Assembly (NCBI GenBank): GCA_002410555.1
Contig: DHSR01000074.1
Coordinates: 2,863-44,965, forward strand
From: Bacteroidales bacterium UBA5281
Lineage (GTDB): Bacteria; Bacteroidota; Bacteroidia; Bacteroidales; Lentimicrobiaceae
DNA length: 42,103 bases
Direction of reading: 5' to 3'
Made by a program: the position numbers and the translations under genes. Each line of letters opens with the position of its first letter. Position 1 is the stretch's first letter. Of the stretch, positions 25,353-32,833 are shown in pieces. The notes under the pieces were generated by a model. The model was not told the origin of the DNA, did not search any database, and worked only from the letters and a program-made list of their open reading frames with translations.

Positions 25353-25916
25353 TCAATTGAATATTTCTTCAATTTTGTGAAACTCTCCCGTTTTAGAATT
25401 CTTTTTTTTCAATCTTTCTATATTTCTTAAACTCTCCAATTTTATCTTTTCATCATCGTTTAGGTTATATTTCTCCAATAGTTTTTGAGTGCTGAGCGGG
25501 AAGATCGTATCCTGCAAACTTGTGCTAAAATAAACAAACAGTTTTTTGCCGGGAAGAATCATGTTGTCAAAAATCAGCGTATCATCTCTCAGGTCTGAAT
25601 ACAGGACAATTCTATTGTTTATGATTTCAACTTTCAAGGATTTACCACGATGATTCCTTACTTTATATAGTATTTTCCTTTCATTTGTATAGCCCCAAAT
25701 GTTATTACAAGGAATTTTATATTTATTGCCCTGGAAGTCGCGAAGAATAAAATTATTGCTAAAGGAAGATAATGTAATGCTCTTGTATGTTTCCTTATTG
25801 CTCGCGTCTTGATAATGCTCATAACTCCTGTAAACTTCAATTTGCCCGATAGCAAAATACGGGCAAAAGGTTAGCAGCACAAAAATAGATGAGTATATGA
25901 AGGACCTACTTTTCAT
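25353..25916 (-). CDS. Secreted protein of unknown function linked to the LytTR gene
   Basis: The product is a 187-residue protein with a signal peptide (about 1-24, ending AIGQ). The mature part has beta-rich segments (YKSITLSSFSNNFILRDF, IWGYTNERKILYKVRNH, SLKVEIINNRIVLYSDL, KKLFVYFSTSLQD) and a charged C-terminal helix (LNDDEKIKLESLRNIERLKK). I do not recognise the family. It is upstream of LytTR on the same strand, 365 bp away, and was copied together with it (truncated in copy A). It could be part of the response circuit, for example a periplasmic sensor, but that is inference. A TATCTTTG -7-like element lies at 25974-25981 on its strand. Confidence 0.65.
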   Translation of the reverse strand: MKSRSFIYSSIFVLLTFCPYFAIGQIEVYRSYEHYQDASNKETYKSITLSSFSNNFILRDFQGNKYKIPCNNIWGYTNERKILYKVRNHRGKSLKVEIINNRIVLYSDLRDDTLIFDNMILPGKKLFVYFSTSLQDTIFPLSTQKLLEKYNLNDDEKIKLESLRNIERLKKKNSKTGEFHKIEEIFN

Positions 25917-26220
25917 TGCGGTGATATTTTGGTTAAACTTATCACCAAATAAAGCATTTAAAACAGGTTTTTACAAAGATAATCATTTTAGAACCAAAAT
26001 GTTATGATCATTTTAGGGAGGATACTATTTATAGAAGAGTTTGTTGTTCTTATCCCCCTTCAGTACCACGCCGAAGCTTATTTTCGTCAAAAATACTATT
26101 CCGTCTCAAGCGCTTTTAACAAATCCCGGATTTTGCTGTTTTTATTTATCACCACAATTTGCTGTTTTTTGATTAAATTTGCAATAACCGGAAAGTGTAA
26201 ATACTTTAAAGTCCATAATC
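25917..26220. promoter_or_regulatory. Divergent intergenic region at the right edge of the island
   Basis: It separates the minus-strand island from the plus-strand toxin-antitoxin pair. An inverted repeat GGTGATA (25920-25926) / TATCACC (25940-25946) sits directly upstream of the secreted-protein ATG. CAAAGATA (25974-25981, minus TATCTTTG) and TAAATTTG (26174-26181, plus) match the -7 consensus for the two divergent genes, but neither has a TTTG at the right distance. I see no gene in the middle. Confidence 0.4.
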
Positions 26221-26472
26221 ATGAGTACACAACATATTCATTTAAATATACCACTCAGTTTTATTCAGGTTGTTGAAATTGTAAAACAGTTGTCTCCATC
26301 CGAAAAACGACAGTTACGTGCAGTTTTAGAGATTGAACAAAGCAATGACGATGCTATCATACCCGAAGAACAAAAACAAATAGTAAGGGAGCGGATAGCA
26401 AAATATGAAAAAAGCCCCGATAGCTATCTTGAATGGAGTGAAATTGAAAATAAAATGAATACCCGAAAATGA
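26221..26472 (+). CDS. Type II antitoxin (addiction-module component)
   Basis: The product is an 83-residue protein. The N-terminal half (LNIPLSFIQVVEIVKQLSPSEKRQLRAVLE) has the short helix-loop-helix pattern of addiction-module antitoxins of the PF09720 type. The C-terminal half is charged (EEQKQIVRERIAKYEKSPDSYLEW), as is usual for the part that wraps the toxin. It ends in a 4-bp overlap with the toxin gene. Such antitoxins neutralise the partner and usually repress their own promoter. A -7-like TAAATTTG lies 40 bp upstream. The pair lies between the island and the exporter gene, a common place for stabilising cargo. Confidence 0.8.
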   Translation: MSTQHIHLNIPLSFIQVVEIVKQLSPSEKRQLRAVLEIEQSNDDAIIPEEQKQIVRERIAKYEKSPDSYLEWSEIENKMNTRK

Positions 26473-26774
26473 AATTTAAGGTAATTTACAATCCTGAGTT
26501 TTATAATGATATTGTTGAGGCTGTTGACTGGTATAACGAAAAGCAGCCTGGGTTAGGAGAGCGATTATTTAAGGTTGTCAAACTACAAACAGCAAAACTA
26601 TCTGGTTCTGCTTTACATTATGCTGTCAGATATGATGATGTGCGATGCTTGAATATTGAAAAATTTCCATATTTAATACATTTCCGTGTTGATGAAGCTC
26701 ATGAAACAGTTAAAATAGAAGCTATGTTCCACACAAGCCGCGACCCAAAAATATGGGATAAACTTATTGATTAG
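26469..26774 (+). CDS. Type II toxin, RelE/ParE family
   Basis: The product is a 101-residue protein with the RelE/ParE pattern: KFKVIYNPEFYNDIVEAVDWYNEKQPGLGERLF, then VRYDDVRCLNIEKFPYLIHFRVDEAHETVKIEAMFHTSRDPKIW. The RCLNIEKFPYLIHF and HTSRDP strings are the conserved second half of this family. ParE-like members poison gyrase and RelE-like members cut mRNA on the ribosome; the sequence does not decide which. It overlaps the antitoxin by 4 bp. Full length, no sign of decay. Confidence 0.88.
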   Translation: MKFKVIYNPEFYNDIVEAVDWYNEKQPGLGERLFKVVKLQTAKLSGSALHYAVRYDDVRCLNIEKFPYLIHFRVDEAHETVKIEAMFHTSRDPKIWDKLID

Positions 26775-26799
26775 TAAATGAATAGACCCAACTACCGTG

Positions 26800-26846
26800 C
26801 CATTCCAGGTGTCCGATTATGTACTTAAATAAAAAGACCTGAATGG
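26800..26846 (+). terminator. Hairpin after the toxin gene
   Basis: CCATTCCAGGT (26800-26810) pairs with ACCTGAATGG (26837-26846) with one bulged base and a long A/T-rich loop. No U-run follows. It is a weak terminator candidate for the toxin-antitoxin operon. Confidence 0.3.
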
Positions 26847-26915
26847 ATTATAGGACTATGGGAGAGTCTGGTTAAACTATTTCATATCCCTCGTTTTTTT
26901 TTAAAATACCTTCCA

Positions 26916-27023
26916 CCTAACTTTCCCCTCATTCATCTGTTAAAGTTTTGCATTGTTTAAACAAGAATTCACTACCCAATGACCGATGAAACACTGAAAC
27001 GGAAAATTACGCTACCCGGATTA
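26916..27023 (+). repeat. Right partner of the 108-bp flanking direct repeat
   Basis: It contains the leader (CTGTTAAAGTTTTGCATTG...) and first 15 codons of the intact exporter gene. It matches 3841-3948 at about 90% identity without gaps. Together the two copies bracket the minus-strand peptide island and the toxin-antitoxin pair. Confidence 0.85.
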
Positions 27024-28751
27024 AAAAAACTGTTTAAATTATATCGCTATATCAAGCCTTATCGCTGGACGTATGCTCTGGGACTATTGTTTTTGCTGGG
27101 CTCCAGCGCGGCCAGCCTCGTTTTTCCCAAACTGCTGGGTGAGTTGGTGGATTATGGCAATAAAGGTCAGCTCACGCAGGAAATCAACCGCATCGCCCTG
27201 ATTTTAATAGCGGTGCTGATTGCCCAATCGGTCTTTTCTTATTTCAGAATAGTGTTGTTTGTAAATGTGGCCGAGAAAACCCTGGCCGACCTGCGACAGA
27301 GTACCTTTAACCATTTGGTGCGCTTGCCGATGAAGTTTTTTCAACAGCGCAGGGTAGGGGAGTTGAACAGCCGCATTTCTGCGGACATCACGCTTTTGCA
27401 GGATGCGCTCACCACCACCCTGGCCGAATTTATCCGGCAAATCATCATCATAACCGGTGGCGTGGCCCTGATGATGGTTACTTCGATGAAACTCACGCTG
27501 TTTATGCTGATGATTCTGCCGCTTATTATGGTGCTCGCCGGGATTTTTGGGCGCTACATACGCAAATTAAGCAAACTTGCCCAGGCGCAGGTGGCCGACA
27601 GCAACACCATTGTAGAGGAAACCCTGCAGGGCATTCAAAGTGTGAAAGCCTTTACCAATGAGTATTTTGAAATGGGCCGCTATAAGGTCAAAACCCTGGA
27701 TATTGCCGACACCGGTATCCGAAATGGCAAGTTGCGCGGGGCATTTTCGGCATTCATTATCCTTGGACTTTTTGGCGCCATCACGGCAGTTATCTGGAAG
27801 GGCGCCAACTTGCTGGCTGTCGGCGAAATTGCCACCGGCGAATTGTTCTCGTTCGTGATTTACACCGTTTTTATTGGCGGTACCATAGGCGGTATGGCCG
27901 ATGTTTTTGCCCGGGTGCAGAAGTTTATCGGCGCCACCGAGGATTTGCTCGAAATATTCAACGAAACGCCCGAACCGGTTGAAAACTTACCCGAACTCAC
28001 GCCCGAACAGATTTTACAGGGTGGCATCCGCTTCGAGCATTTGTCGTTCAGTTATCCCAGTCGAAAAGATCAGCCGGTGCTTCACGACATCAACATTGAC
28101 ATCAAACCTGATTCACTGGTTGCCCTGGTTGGGCCGAGTGGCGCCGGCAAATCCACCCTGGTTTCATTGTTGCTTCGCTTGTATGAGCCGGGTTCAGGCC
28201 GCATTTTGTTCGATGAAACCTGCAATCAGAAGATTCCCCTTTCGGTGCTTCGCAGTCAGATGGCCATTGTGCCACAGGATATCTTCCTTTTCGGGGGAAG
28301 CATCCGCGAAAACATTGCCTATGGCAAACCCCATGCTTCTGAAACGCAAATAGAAGAAGCCGCGCGCAAAGCCAATGCCTGGGAGTTTATACAAAAATTT
28401 CCCGAAGGCATGGATACATTAGTGGGTGAGCGGGGCACGCAATTGTCGGGTGGTCAGCGCCAACGGGTGGCCATTGCCCGGGCAGTGCTAAAAAACCCTA
28501 AAATCCTTATTCTCGATGAAGCTACCTCTTCCCTGGATTCAGAAAGTGAACGTTTGGTGCAGGATGCCCTCGAAAAGTTAATGAAAGGCCGCACTTCCAT
28601 CGTTATTGCCCACCGTCTCTCCACCATCCGCCAGGCCGATCTTATTCTCGTACTTGATCATGGCCGAATTGTTGAAAAAGGAACCCACGAGGAACTCTTG
28701 AAATCAGAAGAAGGCTTGTACCGGAGTTTGAGTGAGTTGCAGTTTGGGTGA
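26979..28751 (+). CDS. MsbA-like ABC exporter
   Basis: The product is a 590-residue half-transporter. Six TM helices (about 28-310) are followed by an ATPase with Walker A GPSGAGKST (about 385), Q-loop VPQD, signature QLSGGQRQRVAIARA (about 488), Walker B ILILDEATSSLD (about 510) and VIAHRLST. The N-terminal 27 residues are cytoplasmic (MTDETLKRKITLPGLKK). The family exports lipids or drugs and works as a homodimer or paired half-transporters. The substrate cannot be told. It has no peptidase domain. The codon use and GC content are higher than in the island, so it belongs to the host chromosome. Its first 108 bp (leader and 15 codons) are duplicated at 3841-3948. Confidence 0.92.
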   Translation: MTDETLKRKITLPGLKKLFKLYRYIKPYRWTYALGLLFLLGSSAASLVFPKLLGELVDYGNKGQLTQEINRIALILIAVLIAQSVFSYFRIVLFVNVAEKTLADLRQSTFNHLVRLPMKFFQQRRVGELNSRISADITLLQDALTTTLAEFIRQIIIITGGVALMMVTSMKLTLFMLMILPLIMVLAGIFGRYIRKLSKLAQAQVADSNTIVEETLQGIQSVKAFTNEYFEMGRYKVKTLDIADTGIRNGKLRGAFSAFIILGLFGAITAVIWKGANLLAVGEIATGELFSFVIYTVFIGGTIGGMADVFARVQKFIGATEDLLEIFNETPEPVENLPELTPEQILQGGIRFEHLSFSYPSRKDQPVLHDINIDIKPDSLVALVGPSGAGKSTLVSLLLRLYEPGSGRILFDETCNQKIPLSVLRSQMAIVPQDIFLFGGSIRENIAYGKPHASETQIEEAARKANAWEFIQKFPEGMDTLVGERGTQLSGGQRQRVAIARAVLKNPKILILDEATSSLDSESERLVQDALEKLMKGRTSIVIAHRLSTIRQADLILVLDHGRIVEKGTHEELLKSEEGLYRSLSELQFG

Positions 28752-29141
28752 AAGGATTTGAGGATTTGAGGATTTGAAGATTTGAGGATTTGAAGATTTG
28801 AGAGCCTGTCCGCCTCGGGCGGAATTTGAGGATTTGAAGATTCGTTGATTCGTTGATTCGTTGATTTTGTTGATTTGTTGAGTAGCAATAGAGTCCTAAC
28901 AGGTTTTCCGGTGCCTGAGCCGTTCCGATAGCTATCGGAACGAAGGCAACCTGTTAGGTCTTCTTTGGGAAAAGAATGATCTGATTTGAAGAAGTTTTAG
29001 CGTTGAGGCTAAAGTTAAGGGTAAAAACAAGTATTCGAGTTCGTTGCGTATCAAATGACATTCTTGCCTTCTGAATGAATAAAATAAGATTCTGCCATTC
29101 TACCTTTAAACGCAATTGAAAATTATTCTTAACTTTGGTAC
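28752..29141. repeat. Intergenic low-complexity repeats and nested palindrome
   Basis: 28754-28870 are imperfect tandem units of GGATTTGA/AGATTTGA and GATTCGTT, interrupted by the palindrome GTCCGCCTCGGGCGGA. 28895-28958 form a nested hairpin: outer stem CCTAACAGGTT / AACCTGTTAGG, inner 22-bp perfect palindrome at 28921-28942 (CCGATAGCTATCGG core). It resembles dispersed extragenic palindromes. It may also end the exporter transcript. TAACTTTG at 29130-29137 matches the -7 consensus but lies only 4 bp before the next ATG. Confidence 0.6.
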
Positions 29142-29432
29142 ATGAAATCTATCAATGATATAGAAAATAAGCTCAAAGAATTGAAACCCGTTTTGTTTCA
29201 AAAGTATTTTGTGGACAAGATTGGATATTTTGGTTCTTTTTCGCGAAATGAACAGACAAAAGGTTCTGACATTGACATTTTAGTTTCATTTGTAAAACCA
29301 CTTGGATGGGAATTCTTTGACCTGCAGGAATTCTTAGAGAAAGAATTAGATATGGAGGTTGATCTGGTATCTGACAAAGCCCTGAAAGAGCAGTTAAAAC
29401 AAGCCATTTTAAATAGTGTAAAATACGTATGA
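29142..29432 (+). CDS. MNT-type nucleotidyltransferase
   Basis: The product is a 96-residue protein with the minimal nucleotidyltransferase signature GSFSRNEQTKGSDIDILV (Gly31-Ser32, Asp43, Asp45) and a third acidic residue in MEVDLV (about 78). MNT proteins usually pair with a HEPN-domain toxin encoded next to them and silence it by adding AMP. Here the next gene overlaps by 4 bp but encodes a lipoprotein, not a HEPN protein, so the usual partner is missing or elsewhere. Full length for the family. A TAACTTTG element almost touches the start codon, so the message may be nearly leaderless. Confidence 0.85.
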   Translation: MKSINDIENKLKELKPVLFQKYFVDKIGYFGSFSRNEQTKGSDIDILVSFVKPLGWEFFDLQEFLEKELDMEVDLVSDKALKEQLKQAILNSVKYV

Positions 29433-29983
29433 ATCCGAGTAAGTCATTTCCCGATACCGGCATTGAAGATAATTCATCCGTGAACAATTCCGTTTTCTAT
29501 AAGTCTTTGCCCATAAAACCATTATTATTTTTGCTTTTAATCCTCCTGGTTTCAGGTTGTATTAGCATTATCAAGGCGCCTAAACGCTTTGATACAGATT
29601 GTTACGGGCATTGGAGCGAAAATAACGCGGAATATTCCATAAAATTTATTGAAATTACTTCGGATGAAGTGATGCGTATGAATCCTGACGGGGTGTGTTT
29701 ATTCGGTGCATGGTGTCCGGGCAGCATCCATCGTTTGCGCCTTGAGGATAAAAGCAAGCCTTCAAATATACTCTTTGTTTCCTCTAACTACGATCTTAAA
29801 TCAATGGACAAGCTGTTTAAGAGCAATTTGAATACCATATATATTCTCTCAAATGCCCGTTACGGTTCAGACGAAAGTTTAAAAATAAAGCAATTTGTTT
29901 CTGAATTGATATGCGGTGAGAATAGAGTGACGGGCGTACCCCAGGAATTTACGAGGGGGGATTCGTGTTTTGTGAGGAAATGA
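29429..29983 (+). CDS. Redoxin-like lipoprotein lacking the second active-site Cys
   Basis: The product is a 184-residue protein. A ~28-residue polar N-terminus precedes a hydrophobic segment and lipobox LLVSGC (Cys about 44). After it, VCLFGAWCPGSI sits where thioredoxin-fold proteins carry WCxxC, followed by a helix and strand (SNILFVSSNYDLKSMDKLF) and TGVPQEF at the cis-Pro position. The second Cys of the motif is replaced (WCPGS), so disulfide chemistry would be one-Cys or absent. The ATG overlaps the nucleotidyltransferase stop. No HEPN motif (RxxxxH) is visible. The pairing may be accidental. Family assignment is tentative. Confidence 0.55.
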   Translation: MNPSKSFPDTGIEDNSSVNNSVFYKSLPIKPLLFLLLILLVSGCISIIKAPKRFDTDCYGHWSENNAEYSIKFIEITSDEVMRMNPDGVCLFGAWCPGSIHRLRLEDKSKPSNILFVSSNYDLKSMDKLFKSNLNTIYILSNARYGSDESLKIKQFVSELICGENRVTGVPQEFTRGDSCFVRK

Positions 29984-30286
29984 TATAAAGATTCAATAAT
30001 TCAAAGATTCAAGAGGCCTGTCCGCCTCGGGCGGAATTCAAGGATTTGAAGATGTGATCCGGTATCGACCTTCTTTCCCGCGGATTAAAAATTTGAGGGT
30101 TGATTTTTAAACCAGAAATTTTCAAATCAAGGTTAAAGATTAAAAATTAAAAATTGGAAATTAGAAACCTGCCAGTCGGCAGGCTGGTTAGAAATTTCCG
30201 CTCCCCTTGTCTCCCCGTCTCCTTGTCTCCCAGTCCTATTTTCCGTCCCCGATATTCACCTATCTTTGAAGTGTAAAACAGAAACC
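29984..30286 (+). promoter_or_regulatory. Intergenic repeats and candidate promoter
   Basis: It holds the same GTCCGCCTCGGGCGGA palindrome as at 28807, runs of AAATTAAAAATT, a CCTGCCAGTCGGCAGGC palindrome and CCTTGTCTCC units. TATCTTTG (30261-30268) matches the -7 element and lies 18 bp before the ATG at 30287. The -33 region is only T-rich. Confidence 0.45.
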
Positions 30287-32524
30287 ATGAAAAAGCTCCT
30301 TTTTATACTTTTCCTGGCTGCTACAGCCATTTCAGCGCACGCACGACAACAGTTGTATCCCATTTCTTCATCTGAATATAGTATCGCGGTCAGCCCAAAG
30401 GCAGATAGCAATACGCTGAAGGCTGCCGCCGGATTGCAAAAGTATCTTTCAACTATAACCGGATCGCAAATGCAAATTGTGAATTTACCGGCTGCAAACG
30501 GAAAATCTTTGTTTATTGGCAAAGCGTGGCTGGCCGGGAAACCGCAATATCAGAAATTACACGAGTTAAACAGCGATGGCTACTGCATCTTCAGCGTAAA
30601 CGGTGATTTTTATCTTGCCGGGAAAAATTCCATCGGAGATGTTTATGCCGCGTATGCGCTGCTTCAGGATTATGCCGGTTGCTTCTGGTTTGGAAACGGG
30701 GAGACGTTTATTCCTGAAAATATGGGTCTTACCCTGCCGAAGGTGAATCTTTTTACCCAACCCGATTTTGCTTTCCGCCATCCTCACTTCCCCGACAAAA
30801 ACAAACCTGAATATTACCTGCCCAGCCGCATCCAGCCCATGGATGACTGGGGTATGTTTGTGCATACGTTTCATAAGCTGGTGCCACCGGATGTTTATTT
30901 TGAGCAGCATCCGGAGTATTATTCATTGGTGAATGGCAAGCGAATCCGCGATGGTCAGTTGTGCCTGAGCAATCCTACACTTATTCAACTCCTCACCGAA
31001 AACCTGGGAAAGGAAATGGCTAAAAAGCCGGAAAGTAAATACTGGTCGGTTTCGCAGAACGATTGCATCAATTATTGCGAATGTGAGCATTGTCAGGCGC
31101 TTTATGATGAGTTTGGCAGTATTTCAGGGGCATACGTGGATATGGCCAACAAAATTGCCAGGCACTTTCCGGATAAACATATTTCCACCCTGGCATATCA
31201 GTTCACCCGTTCGGCGCCATCGGCCATTGTGCCCGACAGCAATGTGAACATCATGTTTTGTTCCATTGAATGCAACCGCAGTCAGCCACTTGCAACCGAT
31301 CCGCGCTCCGGCGATTTTGTGAAAGATTTGCAGGACTGGTCATCGCTTACGCGCAATATTATTATGTGGGATTACGTGGTGCAGTTCAAAACTTTTACCT
31401 GCCCTTTCCCCAACTTTAGTGTGCTGCAGCCCAATATTCAACTGTTTCACAAGCATGGCATACCCATGATGTTTCAGCAGGGTAGTGGCAATTCGTGGTC
31501 GGACTTCAGCCCTTACAAGCAATCGCTTATTTCGCGCCTGTTGTGGGATGTTAATCTGGATGAACCGGCATACAGGCAAAGGTTTTTCGATGCCTATTAC
31601 GGAGCAGCCGCTGCGGTAATGCTTAATTATTTCAGCAGGGTACAGTCGGAGTTGGAGAAACAGGCACCGGTGCGCAATCTGGATATTTACGGATATCCGG
31701 TTTTGTATGCTGATTGGTTCCTTAAACCTGAACTTCTCAAGGAATATAAAACCATGATGGATGAAGCCGAAGCCCTGGTGGCCGGGGATGCTGTCCGTTT
31801 GAAAAGGGTGTTGCGACAGCGCAGCAGCATAGACTTCGCTTATGTGGATGTGGCTCTCAATCTGAACAATCCGCAACTTTCATTCTATGTTTTAAAAGAT
31901 GGTCACAGAGAAATAAATCACGAAATGACTGCGCATCTCGACCGTTTTGTTGAAAACTGTTCAGCCACCGGCATAAAAAGCATTGACGAAAACAATTATT
32001 CGCCCGAGCAATATCGTACACAGGCATTAAATATTGCTTCCATGGCCGTAAAGCCAAACAAAGCAGCGGGCATGAAAATCACTTCTCTCACGCCCTACAA
32101 TCCATCTTATGATGGAGAGAAAATGCTTGCTGACGGTCTTTTCGGAGGACAACATTTTCGCCTGAACTGGCTTGGATACCAGGGGAATGATATGGTTTTA
32201 TTGATTGATTTTGAGCAGCCGGAGCAGGTAAATAAGGTGGAAACCAATTTCTTTTTGGACCTGGTTTCCTGGATTTTCCTCCCGCTGGAAGTAAAGATTG
32301 AGGCTTCAGACGATGGCAAGGCCTTCCGTGAGGTCTGTAATGAAAAAATCCCTGAACCTGTCCGCAACTTCGGCCAGAAGCCAGTGCATTTTAGTTTTGA
32401 GTTTCCTCAAACCACCGCCCGCTATCTGAAAATCACGGCCCTAAGCTATAAAACCTGTCCCGACTGGCATCGGGGAGCCGGCCAACCTGCCTGGATATTT
32501 GTGGATGAGATTGTGGTGGAGTAG
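30287..32524 (+). CDS. DUF4838-domain secreted protein (glycoside-hydrolase-like)
   Basis: 745 residues from the ATG at 30287 (MKKLLFILFLAATAISAHA, signal peptide); the frame extends seven residues further but without a signal. An N-terminal alpha-glucuronidase-like region (NTLKAAAGLQKYLSTITG... SLFIGKAW) leads to a DUF4838 TIM-barrel-like domain (QHPEYYSLVNGKR, LCLSNPTL, SVSQNDCINYCECEHCQALY, GSGNSWSDFSPYKQSLISRLLW). The C-terminal ~150 residues look like an F5/8-type C carbohydrate-binding sandwich (VNKVETNFFLD, FPQTTARYLKITALSY). It likely acts on polysaccharide in the periplasm or outside. The CxxC pairs may bind metal. It stands alone, with no visible SusC/D partner. Confidence 0.85.
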   Translation: MKKLLFILFLAATAISAHARQQLYPISSSEYSIAVSPKADSNTLKAAAGLQKYLSTITGSQMQIVNLPAANGKSLFIGKAWLAGKPQYQKLHELNSDGYCIFSVNGDFYLAGKNSIGDVYAAYALLQDYAGCFWFGNGETFIPENMGLTLPKVNLFTQPDFAFRHPHFPDKNKPEYYLPSRIQPMDDWGMFVHTFHKLVPPDVYFEQHPEYYSLVNGKRIRDGQLCLSNPTLIQLLTENLGKEMAKKPESKYWSVSQNDCINYCECEHCQALYDEFGSISGAYVDMANKIARHFPDKHISTLAYQFTRSAPSAIVPDSNVNIMFCSIECNRSQPLATDPRSGDFVKDLQDWSSLTRNIIMWDYVVQFKTFTCPFPNFSVLQPNIQLFHKHGIPMMFQQGSGNSWSDFSPYKQSLISRLLWDVNLDEPAYRQRFFDAYYGAAAAVMLNYFSRVQSELEKQAPVRNLDIYGYPVLYADWFLKPELLKEYKTMMDEAEALVAGDAVRLKRVLRQRSSIDFAYVDVALNLNNPQLSFYVLKDGHREINHEMTAHLDRFVENCSATGIKSIDENNYSPEQYRTQALNIASMAVKPNKAAGMKITSLTPYNPSYDGEKMLADGLFGGQHFRLNWLGYQGNDMVLLIDFEQPEQVNKVETNFFLDLVSWIFLPLEVKIEASDDGKAFREVCNEKIPEPVRNFGQKPVHFSFEFPQTTARYLKITALSYKTCPDWHRGAGQPAWIFVDEIVVE

Positions 32525-32824
32525 GGGATAAGATTTCAGTTTAGAAAACTATTGAGGTTAAACGATTTAAAATATCAGCCAAAATATTTGAAAATAATTT
32601 TGTGGGAAATGTTGAAATTGCGTTATCACTTCGTAAATTAGCAATTGAACTTGATTCCTGTTGCAGATGACTGTGTATTCTATGGAAATTGCAGTATTCC
32701 AGTTAATTAGCAAAAAACGATTGTAATGATTTTAAACTACGCCAAGCTGGAAAGGAGACATCAGGGGCAGATAAATGACGCTTAAAAGTGATTCATCACT
32801 ACTTTTTTCATCTACTTTCCATTT
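32525..32824. other. Gap without a convincing gene
   Basis: A short plus-strand stretch around 32600-32667 reads GNVEIALSLRKLAIELDSCC and then stops; it may be a decayed gene end. No terminator or promoter of standard form is visible. The region is AT-rich. Confidence 0.3.
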
Positions 32825-32833
32825 TTGAAAACA

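Larger units (their letters stand above)
24462..25707 (-). repeat. Regulatory cassette, copy C (most complete)
   Basis: Same order as copy A: shared left edge GGCTGCATTTATAGTGGCG, inverted repeat, direct repeats, intact LytTR, leader with 8-G tract, and 3' part of the secreted-protein gene. Here that gene continues intact past the point where copy A breaks (25707), so copy C is probably closest to the ancestral arrangement. Confidence 0.9.

Noticed and set aside
9731..25707. Cassette copies as an insertion sequence or transposon
   Set aside because: No transposase, terminal inverted repeats or target duplications are visible; the copies share one edge and differ at the other, which fits duplication and recombination better.
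26004..26276. 90-codon plus-strand frame upstream of the antitoxin
   Set aside because: It overlaps the antitoxin start, has no recognisable pattern, and the region reads as intergenic.
28742..28870. Possible CRISPR or tandem-repeat array
   Set aside because: The units are 8-11 bp with no unique spacers; this is simple low-complexity DNA.
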